Assembly: GCF_030814955.1 (NCBI RefSeq)
Contig: NZ_JAUSWB010000002.1
Span: 1 to 64,000, forward strand
From: Planomicrobium stackebrandtii
Lineage (GTDB): Bacteria > Bacillota > Bacilli > Bacillales_A > Planococcaceae
Direction: 5' to 3'
Length of the DNA: 64,000 bases
Positions 51,983 to 62,280 of this stretch are shown here, in pieces. Position 1 is the stretch's first letter. The number at the start of each line of letters is the position of its first letter. A program made the position numbers and the translations under genes. The notes under the pieces were generated by a model, which worked only from the letters and a program-made list of their open reading frames with translations, had not been told where the DNA came from and ran no database searches.

Positions 51983-53479
51983 TTACCTTACACCTTTCAT
52001 AAAGCTTTGGATGCGTGGTGCGAAGATGAATAGCAGGATACTAAGGACGATAGATGCGCCTCCGATAATTCCGAAGTACATCATTTCATTTTCAACTGTG
52101 TAGAACTTGACCAATTGGGCATTGATGGCTTGAGCCGCAGCGTTGGATAAGAACCATAGGCTCATTGTTTGAGCAGAGAAGGCGGCAGGCGCCAATTTGG
52201 TTGTCGCTGATAACCCGACTGGAGACAGGCAAAGTTCGCCAAGCACCACGATGAAATAACTAAGAACGAGCCAAAGTGGATTGACCAGTGCCGCAGGACC
52301 GCCAAAATAAGCTGGCAATAGGATAACCAGGAAAGATAGACCGGCAAACAGCAATCCTAGAGAGAATTTTTGTGGAATAGACGGTTGTCTGCTTCCCAGT
52401 TTAACCCATAGCCAAGCAAATACTGGAGCAAGCATGATGATGAACAATGGATTCAGAGATTGGAACCAGGCAGGAGAAATGGTGATTCCTGCAAATTCAA
52501 GATTTGTACGTGTATCCGCGTATGCCGCAAGAATGGTTGAACCCTGCTCCTGAATAGCCCAGAACATGACCGAAGCTATGAATAATGGAATGTATGCCAA
52601 CAGGTGCGAGCGTTCTACTTCCGTTGTTTTTTTGCTGCGATACATCACTGTGAAATAAGCGACAGGAATCAAAATACCAAAAATACCGACAATCGCTACA
52701 AAGCTGTCAAAAGTCAGCAATCCTGTTGGAATGCCGATGGCTATTGCCGCAGCGATGATCAAGGCACCGATAGTAAAGATTTTAACGGTGGTCTTGCGTT
52801 CAGAAGGCAATAAGGGATTTGGCACGACAGTTCCTGCCAATCCGAGATTTTTCTTCTTTGTAGCTACAAAGATCACCAAACCTAGGAACATGCCGACTGC
52901 CGCAATGCTGAAGCCTAAATGAAAGCTGATGTTCATGCCGACAGTACCAACGAGCAACGGGGCAAGGAATCCGCCCATGTTGATTCCCATATAGAAAATA
53001 CTGAAACCGGCGTCGCGGCGGTCATCATTTTCCTCGTAAATTTCACCGACAACACTGGATACATTCGGTTTCAACAAACCGGTACCAAGGACGATCAAAA
53101 CCATGGAAACAAAGAATAAAGCAAGGCTGCCTGGAATCGCAAGAGCGATGTGCCCAAGCATAATAAGAATTCCTCCATAAAAAACAGCCTTTGAAGTGCC
53201 AAAAATCCGGTCAGCTAACCAGCCGCCAATGATCCCAGACATATAAACGAGTGAACCGTAAATTGACATGATGGATAACGCAGTCGTTTGATCAAGGCCA
53301 AGACCGCCTTCGGAAATTTCATAGTACATATAAAAGACCAGAATGGCTCTCATCCCATAATAGGAGAAGCGCTCCCAGAATTCAGTGAAGAATAGGGTGA
53401 AAAGTCCTTTCGGGTGGCCAAAAAAGCCTTTTTGAGGAACACTATTGACAATCTCTTGTCGAGAATACTTTTCAGACAT
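51983..53479 (-). CDS. dtpT: POT-family proton-coupled di/tripeptide transporter (DtpT-like)
   Basis: 498 aa, 14 membrane segments. The FFTEFWERFSYYGMRAIL motif (E-x-x-E-R with tyrosines) lies near residue 30, GGWLADRIFGTSKAVFYGG near 85 and FYMGINMGGFLAPLLVG near 165. The late helix GELCLSPVGLSATTKLAP near 420 holds the conserved Glu. I chose the ATG at 53479 behind GGAGGTTAG. It imports small peptides with H+. Its TAA is followed within 3 nt by repeat array E, and no other terminator is seen. Confidence 0.92.
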   Translation of the reverse strand: MSEKYSRQEIVNSVPQKGFFGHPKGLFTLFFTEFWERFSYYGMRAILVFYMYYEISEGGLGLDQTTALSIMSIYGSLVYMSGIIGGWLADRIFGTSKAVFYGGILIMLGHIALAIPGSLALFFVSMVLIVLGTGLLKPNVSSVVGEIYEENDDRRDAGFSIFYMGINMGGFLAPLLVGTVGMNISFHLGFSIAAVGMFLGLVIFVATKKKNLGLAGTVVPNPLLPSERKTTVKIFTIGALIIAAAIAIGIPTGLLTFDSFVAIVGIFGILIPVAYFTVMYRSKKTTEVERSHLLAYIPLFIASVMFWAIQEQGSTILAAYADTRTNLEFAGITISPAWFQSLNPLFIIMLAPVFAWLWVKLGSRQPSIPQKFSLGLLFAGLSFLVILLPAYFGGPAALVNPLWLVLSYFIVVLGELCLSPVGLSATTKLAPAAFSAQTMSLWFLSNAAAQAINAQLVKFYTVENEMMYFGIIGGASIVLSILLFIFAPRIQSFMKGVR

Positions 53480-53847
53480 TAAACTAACCTCCAATTGTTT
53501 ATTCTAACATAATACTTTTTTTAGTTAAAAAAATCAAAATTATTTTATCGACTATAAATAAAGCGTTTATTCACTTGTAAATTTGAACTTCTATAAATTT
53601 TTAACAAATTAAGTTTTATTAGAATAATTTTATAATTCAAATTTGTATTATTAATTACTTTTTTTGTGGGTGATGTGGCATGGCGGAAGGAAATAATCTT
53701 TAAAGTGTCTATTTACCTGCTAATTGAAATACTCTTCAATATGGTAATTTAAGTAAATATAATATCCTATTAAATTACCATATTTAGTAACCTTTAGTTA
53801 GTGTTCACTAATTATTCACACTTTTTTAAAGAATTATCCAAAAAAGA
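53480..53847. other. AT-rich intergenic region with a 15-bp inverted repeat
   Basis: About 370 bp, markedly AT-richer than its surroundings. AATATGGTAATTTAA (53738-53752) and TTAAATTACCATATT (53770-53784) are perfect inverted copies around 17 nt. They lie 64 nt upstream of the XRE-gene promoter. No gene is supported here. Confidence 0.6.
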
Positions 53848-53876
53848 TTGTGAAAAAGCGCAAGGTGCAGTATATT
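53848..53876 (+). promoter_or_regulatory. SigmaA promoter of the XRE regulator
   Basis: TTGTGA at 53848-53853, a 17-nt spacer and TATATT at 53871-53876, 40 nt before the ATG. Confidence 0.6.
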
Positions 53877-53916
53877 TAAAATAGTTAGAATATTAATTAG
53901 GGAGCAGGAGTATAAA

Positions 53917-54273
53917 ATGAAACAGTTAAGCAAACGAATCAAGGACTTAAGAGAAGCTAAAGGACTATCTACTGAAGAGTTGGCAGAAGAAATCGGCTTT
54001 GCAAAAAGTACGGTCTGGGCTTATGAAAGTGGGAAGAAACAAGTTTCTGTAGTGCATCTCGAAAGACTTGCCGATTATTTTGAGATATCGGTCGACAGTT
54101 TGTTGGATCGCAACGAACGGACAATTAATGTGGATCTTCAAAATACCAGTTTCTTAAACGATTACAACTTAATGCTGGACGATCAGCCGCTTAATCAGCA
54201 TGAAATTGCTGAAGCTGCTTCTTTTATCCAGGTTAAACGCCGTATGGGCAGTTATGGAGTCGCGACTTCCTGA
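53917..54273 (+). CDS. XRE-family helix-turn-helix regulator
   Basis: 118 aa. HTH_3 domain at 5-62 (RIKDLREAKGLSTEELAEEI, then KSTVWAYESGKKQVSVVHLE and LADYFEISVDSLL). The remaining ~55 residues are an unrecognised helical tail (DQPLNQHEIAEAASFIQVKRR). GGGAGCAGGAG precedes the ATG. It stands alone; the inverted repeat upstream is a candidate operator. Targets are unknown. Confidence 0.85.
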   Translation: MKQLSKRIKDLREAKGLSTEELAEEIGFAKSTVWAYESGKKQVSVVHLERLADYFEISVDSLLDRNERTINVDLQNTSFLNDYNLMLDDQPLNQHEIAEAASFIQVKRRMGSYGVATS

Positions 54274-54296
54274 TTGCTTAATAAAAGCCCGATAGA

Positions 54297-54334
54297 AATG
54301 CTCAATCCTGTTCGAGGGATTGAGCATTTTTTCG
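54297..54334 (+). terminator. Rho-independent terminator
   Basis: AAATGCTCAATCC and GGGATTGAGCATTTTTT pair after the XRE gene. Confidence 0.9.
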
Positions 54335-54375
54335 TTTAAAAAAAATCAAGGGAAAACAGAGAATGGTTTAAGTGC

Positions 54376-54401
54376 GTTTTACTTCAGAATCTGACGGGAA
54401 G
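54376..54401 (+). promoter_or_regulatory. Weak sigmaB-like promoter of the SDR gene
   Basis: GTTTTA at 54376-54381, a 14-nt spacer and GGGAAG at 54396-54401, 41 nt before the ATG. Confidence 0.35.
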
Positions 54402-54442
54402 ACACGGGTTATAGCAAATTGATTAATAGGAGGCTAAAACAA

Positions 54443-55228
54443 ATGGGCAAAACGATTTTTATTACAGGAGCAGGAAGCGGACTGGCTAAAGGGGCAGCAT
54501 TTGGCCTTGCGGCACAGGGCCACAAAGTAATTGCCCCGGTGGAAACGGCTCCGCAAGTGACGGCATTGCGTGAGGAAGCGAAATTAAAAGGCCTGGATTT
54601 GGATGTATTTAAAATGGATATCAAAAACCCTCAGGATCTAGCGCAAATGCTCGATTACGATTTCGACATTTTTGTTGCTAACGCCGCGGTCAATGAAGGT
54701 GGCCCGCTATCGGAAGTACCAATGCAAAATTTCAGGGAATTATTCGAAGTCAACGTCTTCAGCACTTTGGAGACTGCACAGATTGCTGCGCGTAAATTTG
54801 TGGATAAAGGTAAAGGAAAAATTATTTTCATGTCTTCAATGGCAGGGATTATGGCAACACCATATGTTGGGCCATATACTGCGACTAAACATGCAATCGA
54901 AGCGATTGCGACGACGATGCAAAAGGAACTGGAAGGTCATGGAGTACAAGTCGCAACTATCAATCCAGGAGCATTCGCGACCGGCTTTAATGACCGGAGC
55001 GCAGAAGCGAAATGGAAATGGTACGATGAAGCCATTCACTTTACGCGGAAAGAAGATATGGAAGAGGCCGATCAAGCTTTGGAAAATCAATACGATCCTG
55101 CTGAGATGATTACGAAGATGGTGGAAATCATTCCTCTTGATACGCATAAATTCCGTACCGCCTTTCCTGAAGAAACTGAAAAGCAAATGAAAGAAGAAGA
55201 AGCGAAGCGATGGGATTTAGAAATTTAA
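54443..55228 (+). CDS. Short-chain dehydrogenase/reductase
   Basis: 261 aa Rossmann enzyme. The cofactor loop is TGAGSGLAKGAA near residue 8 (TGxxxGxG). NAAVNEG stands in the NAG position near 80, the catalytic Ser is in MSSMAG near 133 and YTATKHA (YxxxK) near 148. A PG motif (INPGAFATGF) follows. The Arg/Lys determinants for NADP are not clear. Substrate unknown. I chose the ATG at 54443, 9 nt after AGGAGG; the frame upstream contains that site. Confidence 0.88.
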   Translation: MGKTIFITGAGSGLAKGAAFGLAAQGHKVIAPVETAPQVTALREEAKLKGLDLDVFKMDIKNPQDLAQMLDYDFDIFVANAAVNEGGPLSEVPMQNFRELFEVNVFSTLETAQIAARKFVDKGKGKIIFMSSMAGIMATPYVGPYTATKHAIEAIATTMQKELEGHGVQVATINPGAFATGFNDRSAEAKWKWYDEAIHFTRKEDMEEADQALENQYDPAEMITKMVEIIPLDTHKFRTAFPEETEKQMKEEEAKRWDLEI

Positions 55229-55322
55229 CAATTGTTTCTTTCATTATAAGTAATTAACGCATGAGAAAATGTGCAGGAAACAGCCATCCTTTCCCTTTAA
55301 TTGAAAAGTGAGGAGAGTAGGG

Positions 55323-55362
55323 GAACCGCCTTGGAAGCGAAAGCTTGAAAGGCGGTTTCTTT
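55323..55362 (+). terminator. Rho-independent terminator
   Basis: AACCGCCTT and AAGGCGGTT pair, with an inner AGCG/AGCTT loop, followed by TCTTTA. It ends the SDR gene. Confidence 0.7.
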
Positions 55363-55462
55363 ATGTTTTTACAGGAGTTTTTTGTTGGCATTTAATCGGG
55401 GAAAAAGGGTCAAAAATGTGGTAAGCTAACTCATACGATACGAGTATTAGGAGTGTTTTATT

Positions 55463-57235
55463 TTGTTGGAAAGCGCAAAAAAATTACTGCAATCCCATTT
55501 TGGCTACGAGTCTTTTCGGATTGGGCAGGAACAAGCTATTACGCAGGTGTTTGAAGGACATAATTCGATTTGCGTCATGCCGACCGGCGGAGGCAAGTCC
55601 ATGTGTTATCAAATCCCTGCACTTGTTATGGAAGGGACTACGATTGTGGTGTCGCCCTTGATTTCATTGATGAAAGACCAAGTGGATGCCCTGTTGGCTG
55701 CCGGCATTCCGGCTGCTTATATAAACAGTTCGCTTGGTTTTGATGAAGTTCGGGAAACATTGATTGACGTTCAGCGTGGGGCCATCAAGTTGCTGTACAT
55801 TGCTCCAGAGCGATTGGATTCGGAAATGTTCCTGAATGAACTGCAGGGAGTCCACGTTCCGCTTATTGCAGTCGATGAAGCTCATTGTATCTCTCAGTGG
55901 GGCCATGATTTCCGACCGAGCTACCGGTTGATCAGCCGCATGACAGAGTTGTTTCCCAATAATCCGACAGTGCTTGCTTTAACGGCAACAGCTACGCCTC
56001 AAGTGCGGGAAGACATTTGCCGGATTTTAAATATTGAAGAACAGCATACTATCATGACCGGATTTGAACGCGCTAATTTGACGTTTTCTGTCATACGTGG
56101 ACAGGACCGGGAACGGTTTGTAAAGGAATATGTAGCAAAAAACGACAAGGAAGCGGGGATCATCTACGCTGCTACGCGCAAAACGGTAGATTCGGTTTAC
56201 GAGATGCTGATAAAAAAAGGCATCAAAGCAGCGAAGTACCATGCCGGAATGCCGGATCAGGAGAGGAAAGTCGGCCAAGAGCGTTTTTTGAATGACGAAG
56301 TAACGGTCATGGTTGCTACCAACGCATTTGGTATGGGCATCGACAAATCCAATATCCGCTTTGTTATCCATTATCAAGTGCCGAAAAACATGGAGAGCTA
56401 TTATCAGGAAGCGGGGCGTGCAGGGCGGGATGGTTTACCGAGTGAATGCATCGTGCTGTATGCATCCCAGGATGTCCAGACGCAGCGCTTTTTAATTGAC
56501 CAAGCGCAAGACCCAAGCCGCATTCCGGGAGAATTGGTGAAACTTCAGGGAATGGTTGATTATTGCCATACTGAAAGTTGTCTGCAGCAATTTATCATTC
56601 ATTATTTTGGGGATACTGCAGCTGAAAAATGCGGCCATTGCGGAAATTGTTTGGACGACCGGGAAAGTATGGATGTGACAAAAGACGTTCAAATGGTCCT
56701 GTCTTGCGTGATCCGAATGGGACAAAAATTTGGAAAGGCGATGACGGCTCAGGTGCTGACTGGTTCACGCAATAAAAAGGTGCTGGACTTTGGTTTTGAT
56801 AAACTTTCTACTTACGGGATTTTAAAGCATCAAAATGCCAAAGAAGTTTCAAATTTGATTGAGTTTATGATTTCCCAGGAGCTACTGGCGGTGGAACAAG
56901 GTTCGTTTCCGACTATCTATGTACCTGATGGCGGAAGAGATGTATTGCTGGGCAAGCGAAAAGTGCTGAGAAAAGGTGCGGTTGCCACAAAGCAGATTGC
57001 TTCAAACGATCCTTTGTTCGAAGAGTTGCGCGTAGTTCGAAAAAGTCTGGCTGACGAAGCTGGGGTACCGCCATTCGTTATTTTCTCTGATAAGTCATTG
57101 CAGGATATGGTAGCGCGAAAGCCCAAAAATGATGAAGAGTTTTTAGAAGTTAATGGCGTTGGTGCGAACAAGCTCGAAAAGTATGGTGAAGCCTTTTTGC
57201 AGGCTATCCGTTCTTTTGGCGACATAAATAACTGA
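55463..57235 (+). CDS. recQ: ATP-dependent DNA helicase RecQ
   Basis: 590 aa, superfamily 2 3'-5' helicase. FRIGQEQAI (motif 0), MPTGGGKSMCYQ (Walker A) near 40, DEAHCISQWGHDFRPSY (motif II with aromatic loop) near 137, TATATPQV and QEAGRAGRDG (motif VI) near 317. A zinc domain follows (four Cys around CLQQ and KCGHCGNC near 385), then RQC and an HRDC domain (LADEAGVPPFVIFSDKSL) at the end. TTG start at 55463 after AGGAG. Works in recombination and replication repair. Confidence 0.95.
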   Translation: MLESAKKLLQSHFGYESFRIGQEQAITQVFEGHNSICVMPTGGGKSMCYQIPALVMEGTTIVVSPLISLMKDQVDALLAAGIPAAYINSSLGFDEVRETLIDVQRGAIKLLYIAPERLDSEMFLNELQGVHVPLIAVDEAHCISQWGHDFRPSYRLISRMTELFPNNPTVLALTATATPQVREDICRILNIEEQHTIMTGFERANLTFSVIRGQDRERFVKEYVAKNDKEAGIIYAATRKTVDSVYEMLIKKGIKAAKYHAGMPDQERKVGQERFLNDEVTVMVATNAFGMGIDKSNIRFVIHYQVPKNMESYYQEAGRAGRDGLPSECIVLYASQDVQTQRFLIDQAQDPSRIPGELVKLQGMVDYCHTESCLQQFIIHYFGDTAAEKCGHCGNCLDDRESMDVTKDVQMVLSCVIRMGQKFGKAMTAQVLTGSRNKKVLDFGFDKLSTYGILKHQNAKEVSNLIEFMISQELLAVEQGSFPTIYVPDGGRDVLLGKRKVLRKGAVATKQIASNDPLFEELRVVRKSLADEAGVPPFVIFSDKSLQDMVARKPKNDEEFLEVNGVGANKLEKYGEAFLQAIRSFGDINN

Positions 57236-57251
57236 ATAAATATAAGCAGGA

Positions 57252-57282
57252 AAACTCCGGTTAAATCGGGGTTTTTTTATTT
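57252..57282 (+). terminator. Rho-independent terminator
   Basis: AAACTCCG and CGGGGTTT pair (one G-T) and lead into TTTTT after recQ. Confidence 0.75.
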
Positions 57283-57415
57283 TAAAATTGTCAGACTTGT
57301 ATAATTATGCAGTTAATTCTTATAAAAAATAGAATGTATCCTGCAAATTATGGAAGCGTTTTCAACGAAGCGTAGGATTTTGGCCTTAGAATAAACGTTT
57401 TTTTACTCAGAGTAA

Positions 57416-57445
57416 TTGTATATATATTCAGACTTATGATATACT
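57416..57445 (+). promoter_or_regulatory. SigmaA promoter of the glutamate synthase genes
   Basis: TTGTAT at 57416-57421, an 18-nt spacer and TATACT at 57440-57445. Transcription near 57452 excludes the in-frame ATG at 57436 as the start. No divergent gltC-type LysR gene adjoins. No gene was seen in 57283-57415. Confidence 0.6.
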
Positions 57446-57489
57446 ATCAAAATATTATGACACAAGAGTGTAATGAAGGAGGCGGTTTG

Positions 57490-60400
57490 ATGAGCAAGAA
57501 GGAATATCCAATCCCACAAGGACTTTATCATCCAGATCAAGAGCATGAGGCGTGCGGAATAGGTATGATCGCCAATATTAATGGACAAAAATCACATGCT
57601 ATCGTTCAAAATGCTATAAATATATTGTGTAACCTGGAACATCGCGGCGGACAGTCGTCTGATACAAGCACAGGAGATGGTGCTGGGATCTTAACCCAAA
57701 TACCCCATCGTTTTTTCCTTAAACAATGCGAAAAAGAAGGTATCACATTGCCGGAAGAAGGAAAGTACGGCATTGGTATGTTATTCATGCCCCAGGATTA
57801 TGATCTTCGAATGAAGACAAAAGAAATGATTCAACAGATCATTCAGGAAGAAGGGCAAATCTGCCTTGGATGGCGTCCAGTTCCAGTAAATGATTCATTT
57901 GTCGGGAAAGTCGCATCAAAAACAAAACCCGTTATCCGCCAGGTATTCGTTGGAGCTGCTCACGGTTTAGAAAACCGAATGGATCTTGAGCGTCGGTTGT
58001 ATATTATCCGCAAGCGAATCGAACAGGCAATGGTTGGCAAAGAAGATTTTAAAGACGTCTATTTCAGTAGTCTTTCAGCAGGGACGATTGTCTATAAAGG
58101 CATGCTTATCCCGGAACAGCTGGATTCGTTTTATATTGACCTCAACCATCCGGAATTTAAGTCGGCATTAGCACTTGTCCACTCACGTTTCAGCACGAAT
58201 ACCTTCCCGAGCTGGCAGCGTTCACACCCTAACCGCTACTCAATCCACAACGGCGAATTCAATACCCTGCGAGGCAATGTCAATTGGATGCGTGCCCGCC
58301 AGATGCTGTGTACGTCCCCGGCATTCAATGAAGAAGACCTTCAAAAAGTCCTTCCTGTCATCGATGAATCGGGCAGTGACTCGTCTATGTTCGATAACTG
58401 CTTTGAATTTTTGCATTTGTCTGGAAGATCGCTTGCACATACAGCAATGATGATGGTCCCGGAACCATGGGTCAATGATCCGACCATCAAACAGGAGAAA
58501 AGAGATTTCTATGAATACCACAGTACACTTATGGAGCCATGGGACGGGCCGGCTGCACTGGTCTTTACTGACGGCAAACAGATTGCGGCTTGCCTTGACC
58601 GAAATGGCCTTCGTCCAGCGCGTTATTATGTGACGAAGAGCGGCATGATCGTAATGGGCTCAGAAGTGGGTGCATTGGATATTTTTGCAGATGACATCAT
58701 CTATAAAGATCGTCTGCGTCCAGGCAAAATGCTGTTGGTGGATTTGGAAGAAGGCAAAATCATCCCGGATGAAGAAATCAAGCTTCAGATTGCGGGAGAG
58801 CTGCCTTACAAAGATTTTATCGAAAAAAACATGTTTGACCTGGAAGATTTGCCAGAGCCGGTGAACCCTTCGAACTCTGACGATACGCAACCGTTGATCA
58901 AGCGTCAGTTGGCTTTCGGCTACACGATGGAAGAAGTCCAAAAAATCATCAAGCCGCTGGCAACTGACGGTAAAGATCCTGTTGGCTCAATGGGCTATGA
59001 TTCACCATTGGCTGTTTTATCGAAAAAACCACAGCTTCTTTACAATTACTTTAAGCAACTGTTTGCTCAAGTAACAAATCCACCGATAGACGCGATCCGT
59101 GAGCATATTATTACAGCTGCAAGGACTACTATCGGTGCAGAAGGAAACCTGGTTCAGCCAAGCCCTGAAAGTGCCCGCCACATTCGGTTGGAAACTCCGG
59201 TTTTGACCGCTGCGGAACTTGAAAAGCTGCGCCAGCAAAATATTGCGGATTTTAAAGCTGAGACAATTTCCATTCTGTTTTCAAAAAATGACGGCACGGA
59301 AGCAATGGAACAAAAGCTGGAATCCGTTTTCAAAGAAGCAGATCAGGCGCTTAAAGACGGTGCCACCCTGCTGATTTTATCTGACCGCGGTGTAAATGAA
59401 GAGTATGCAGCAATTCCTGCACTTCTTGCCGTTTCTGGCCTTCACCATCATTTGATTCGCCAAGGAACCCGTACACAAATGAGTATTTTGCTGGAGTCTG
59501 CAGAACCTCGCGAAGTCCATCATTTTGCGGCCTTGCTTGGCTATGGAGCAGAAGGCATCAACCCTTATTTGGCTTTTGATACAATTAAGGATCTGGTTGA
59601 AATTGAAGATATTCCAAATATGAGTTTTGAAGAAGCGGAACAAACCTATGTAAAAGCTGTTACAGATGGCATCATCAAAGTGCTATCTAAAATGGGTATT
59701 TCAACTATCCAAAGTTATCGAGGTGCACAAATTTTTGAAGCGGTCGGCATTCATATGGATGTAATCGATAAATATTTTACACGTACTTCCTCACGCCTTG
59801 GCGGAATTGGCCTTGATATCATTGCCAAAGAAGTACTTATGCGCCATGCGGCAGCTTACCCGGCTGCTCAGGGAGACGATCAGGCGCTGGATTCGGGTGA
59901 TGAGTTCCAATACCGTGAAAATGGTGAAAACCATCAGTATAATCCGAAAACGATTCATACGCTCCAGCATGCATGCCGGACCAATAATTATGATGTTTTC
60001 AAAAAATACACCAATCTTTTGACTGATGAAAAAGCGAATCTTCAATCACTGCGCGGTTTGATGTCCTTTAAGAAACAGACACCGGTGCCAATTGATGAAG
60101 TAGAAACGATCGAGGAAATTTGCGCACGTTTTAAAACAGGTGCCATGTCTTACGGTTCTATCAGTAAAGAAGCGCACGAAGCTCTTGCGGTTGCGATGAA
60201 CCGCATCGGCGGACGAAGCAACTCCGGAGAAGGTGGAGAAGAAATTTCCCGCTTTATTACTGACGAAAATGGCGATAATCGCCGCAGTTCCATCAAACAG
60301 GTGGCATCCGGACGTTTTGGTGTAACCAGCCATTACCTGGTGAATGCCGATGAAATCCAAATTAAAGTGGCGCAGGGAGCAAAACCCGGAGAAGGCGGCC

Positions 60401-62076
60401 ACTTGCCAGGAAAGAAAGTTTATCCTTGGATTGCAGAAGTCCGCGGTTCGACTCCAGGTGTTGAATTGATTTCACCGCCTCCGCATCACGATATCTATTC
60501 GATCGAGGATTTAGCTGAATTGATTTTCAACTTGAAAAATGCAAACCCGGATGCACGCATCAGCGTTAAATTAGTATCTGCTGTGGGTGTCGGTACAATT
60601 GCTGCCGGCGTTGCAAAAGGCCGTGCAGATGTCGTACTGATCAGCGGCTATGATGGAGGAACGGGCGCAGCACCGAAAACAAGCTTGAAGCACACCGGTC
60701 TGCCGTGGGAAATCGGCTTGGCCGAAACGCATCAGACGCTTTTGCTGAATGGTTTACGTGATCGGATTGTTGTTGAAACAGATGGTAAAATGATGACTGG
60801 ACGCGATGTCGTGACAGCAGCTCTTTTAGGTGCTGAAGAATTTGGATTTTCAACTGCCCCTCTTGTTGTACTTGGCTGTATCATGATGCGCGTTTGCCAT
60901 CTGGATACGTGCCCTGTCGGCATTGCTACCCAAAACCCGGAGCTGCGTGAAAAATACGGCGGAGATCCGGAGCATGTCGCGAACTTCATGCGCTTTATCG
61001 CACGAGAAACGCGCGAGCTAATGGCAGAGCTCGGCTTCCGTACAATTGATGAGATGATTGGCCGGACCGATGTCATCGAAGCCAATAAGGCAGTGAATCA
61101 CTGGAAAGCAGGGGGCATTGACTTGAGTGCATTGCTGTATCAGCCGGACCTTCCTGAAAAAGTTGGGCGTTACGCAACCATCAAACAAAATCATGAATTG
61201 GAAAAGACTTTGGATCATCAAGAGTTATTGCCACGTTGCCGAAATGCGATTGAAACGGGTGAACGAGTTGAAGTCGCGACAGCAATACGCAATATCCATA
61301 GAGCCACGGGAACAATTGTGGGCAGCGCCATTTCGAAACGCTATGGTGCGGAAGGCTTGCCTGATGACACGGTCAACTTGAACTTCCAAGGGTCTGCCGG
61401 ACAAAGCTTCGGGGCATTTATTCCAAAAGGGATGTCGATGAACTTGATCGGCGATGCCAATGACTTTGTCGGCAAAGGCTTGTCGGGCGGGAAAATTACG
61501 GTTTACCCGGCATTGGATTCAACATTCCTGCCTGAAAACAACATTATTATCGGAAATGTGTCGTTCTACGGTGCATCTGCCGGTGAAGCTTATATATACG
61601 GTGTGGCTGGCGAGCGTTTTGCAGTCAGAAACAGTGGAGCAAAAATTGTCGTTGAAGGTGTGGGCGACCACGGCTGCGAATACATGACAGGCGGCCGGGT
61701 AGCGATTCTCGGACAAACCGGCAAAAACTTTGCAGCCGGCATGTCCGGCGGCGTAGCGTATGTGCTGGATGAAGAAGGCACATTCAGTGAACGCTGCAAT
61801 GCGGAAATGGTTCATTTACAGCCGCTTGCCGACCCAGCAGAAATCGAAGAATTGCGTCAAATGATTAAGAAGCATGTCCATTACACGAGCAGTGCCAAAG
61901 GGACTCGACTCCTGGCGCATTGGGATATTTACACGGCCAAGTTTGTGCGTGTCATCCCGAAAGCTTACCTGCAAATCAACGAACGCATCAGCAAGCTTCA
62001 AAGCAGCGGCATGGCGAAATCCGAAGCCGAAATGGCTGCTTTTGAAGAAAGCAAAATGGCTGGCGCCGGGAAGTAG
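57490..62076 (+). CDS. gltB: Glutamate synthase (NADPH) large subunit
   Basis: 1528 aa (gltA in B. subtilis naming). It makes two glutamates from glutamine and 2-oxoglutarate. N-terminal glutaminase: the nucleophile Cys is in [10 protein letters not shown] near residue 21, after a short propeptide. The central domain is followed by the FMN barrel ([39 protein letters not shown]), then the 3Fe-4S cluster Cys in [19 protein letters not shown] near 1135. A GXGXG beta-helix ([14 protein letters not shown]) closes it. I chose the ATG at 57490 after AAGGAGG. The TAG is directly joined to repeat array F, which separates it from the small subunit. Confidence 0.96.
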   Translation: MSKKEYPIPQGLYHPDQEHEACGIGMIANINGQKSHAIVQNAINILCNLEHRGGQSSDTSTGDGAGILTQIPHRFFLKQCEKEGITLPEEGKYGIGMLFMPQDYDLRMKTKEMIQQIIQEEGQICLGWRPVPVNDSFVGKVASKTKPVIRQVFVGAAHGLENRMDLERRLYIIRKRIEQAMVGKEDFKDVYFSSLSAGTIVYKGMLIPEQLDSFYIDLNHPEFKSALALVHSRFSTNTFPSWQRSHPNRYSIHNGEFNTLRGNVNWMRARQMLCTSPAFNEEDLQKVLPVIDESGSDSSMFDNCFEFLHLSGRSLAHTAMMMVPEPWVNDPTIKQEKRDFYEYHSTLMEPWDGPAALVFTDGKQIAACLDRNGLRPARYYVTKSGMIVMGSEVGALDIFADDIIYKDRLRPGKMLLVDLEEGKIIPDEEIKLQIAGELPYKDFIEKNMFDLEDLPEPVNPSNSDDTQPLIKRQLAFGYTMEEVQKIIKPLATDGKDPVGSMGYDSPLAVLSKKPQLLYNYFKQLFAQVTNPPIDAIREHIITAARTTIGAEGNLVQPSPESARHIRLETPVLTAAELEKLRQQNIADFKAETISILFSKNDGTEAMEQKLESVFKEADQALKDGATLLILSDRGVNEEYAAIPALLAVSGLHHHLIRQGTRTQMSILLESAEPREVHHFAALLGYGAEGINPYLAFDTIKDLVEIEDIPNMSFEEAEQTYVKAVTDGIIKVLSKMGISTIQSYRGAQIFEAVGIHMDVIDKYFTRTSSRLGGIGLDIIAKEVLMRHAAAYPAAQGDDQALDSGDEFQYRENGENHQYNPKTIHTLQHACRTNNYDVFKKYTNLLTDEKANLQSLRGLMSFKKQTPVPIDEVETIEEICARFKTGAMSYGSISKEAHEALAVAMNRIGGRSNSGEGGEEISRFITDENGDNRRSSIKQVASGRFGVTSHYLVNADEIQIKVAQGAKPGEGGHLPGKKVYPWIAEVRGSTPGVELISPPPHHDIYSIEDLAELIFNLKNANPDARISVKLVSAVGVGTIAAGVAKGRADVVLISGYDGGTGAAPKTSLKHTGLPWEIGLAETHQTLLLNGLRDRIVVETDGKMMTGRDVVTAALLGAEEFGFSTAPLVVLGCIMMRVCHLDTCPVGIATQNPELREKYGGDPEHVANFMRFIARETRELMAELGFRTIDEMIGRTDVIEANKAVNHWKAGGIDLSALLYQPDLPEKVGRYATIKQNHELEKTLDHQELLPRCRNAIETGERVEVATAIRNIHRATGTIVGSAISKRYGAEGLPDDTVNLNFQGSAGQSFGAFIPKGMSMNLIGDANDFVGKGLSGGKITVYPALDSTFLPENNIIIGNVSFYGASAGEAYIYGVAGERFAVRNSGAKIVVEGVGDHGCEYMTGGRVAILGQTGKNFAAGMSGGVAYVLDEEGTFSERCNAEMVHLQPLADPAEIEELRQMIKKHVHYTSSAKGTRLLAHWDIYTAKFVRVIPKAYLQINERISKLQSSGMAKSEAEMAAFEESKMAGAGK

Positions 62077-62280
62077 AAAAGCGAAAGCGCCCGAAGAGCT
62101 GGGCGCTGAAGTCTGGACAAAGAAAAGCGGAAGTGCCCGTGTAGCTCTGACAGGTGTAAGACGATCTGGCGAAGCGGCGTGTTTTCAGGCGTGCAGCCAG
62201 AGTGGCTTACATCCCGAAGAGCTAGGCACTGGAGTCTGGACAAAGAAAAGCGAAAAGACACTGGAGACTCGACAAAATAA
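62076..62280 (+). repeat. Array F of the stop-codon-associated structured repeat, inside the glutamate synthase operon
   Basis: It starts within the gltB stop (TA-GAAAAGCG). Unit 1 (62076-62120) is a miniature with only GCGCCC-gaagAGCT-GGGCGC. Unit 2 (62121-62242) is full: AGTGCC (62132-62137) pairs with GGCACT (62225-62230), AGCTCT (62143-62148) with AGAGCT (62218-62223), TGTAAG with CTTACA and CTGGC with GCCAG. Unit 3 is a decayed stub. After it, GGGCTTTCG/CGAAAGCTC forms one more hairpin near 62287-62313. Confidence 0.85.

Noticed and set aside
57436-57489. Earlier in-frame ATG for gltB
   Set aside because: It overlaps the -10 element of the promoter and has no ribosome site; AAGGAGG lies before the ATG at 57490, which also leaves the usual short propeptide before the nucleophile Cys.
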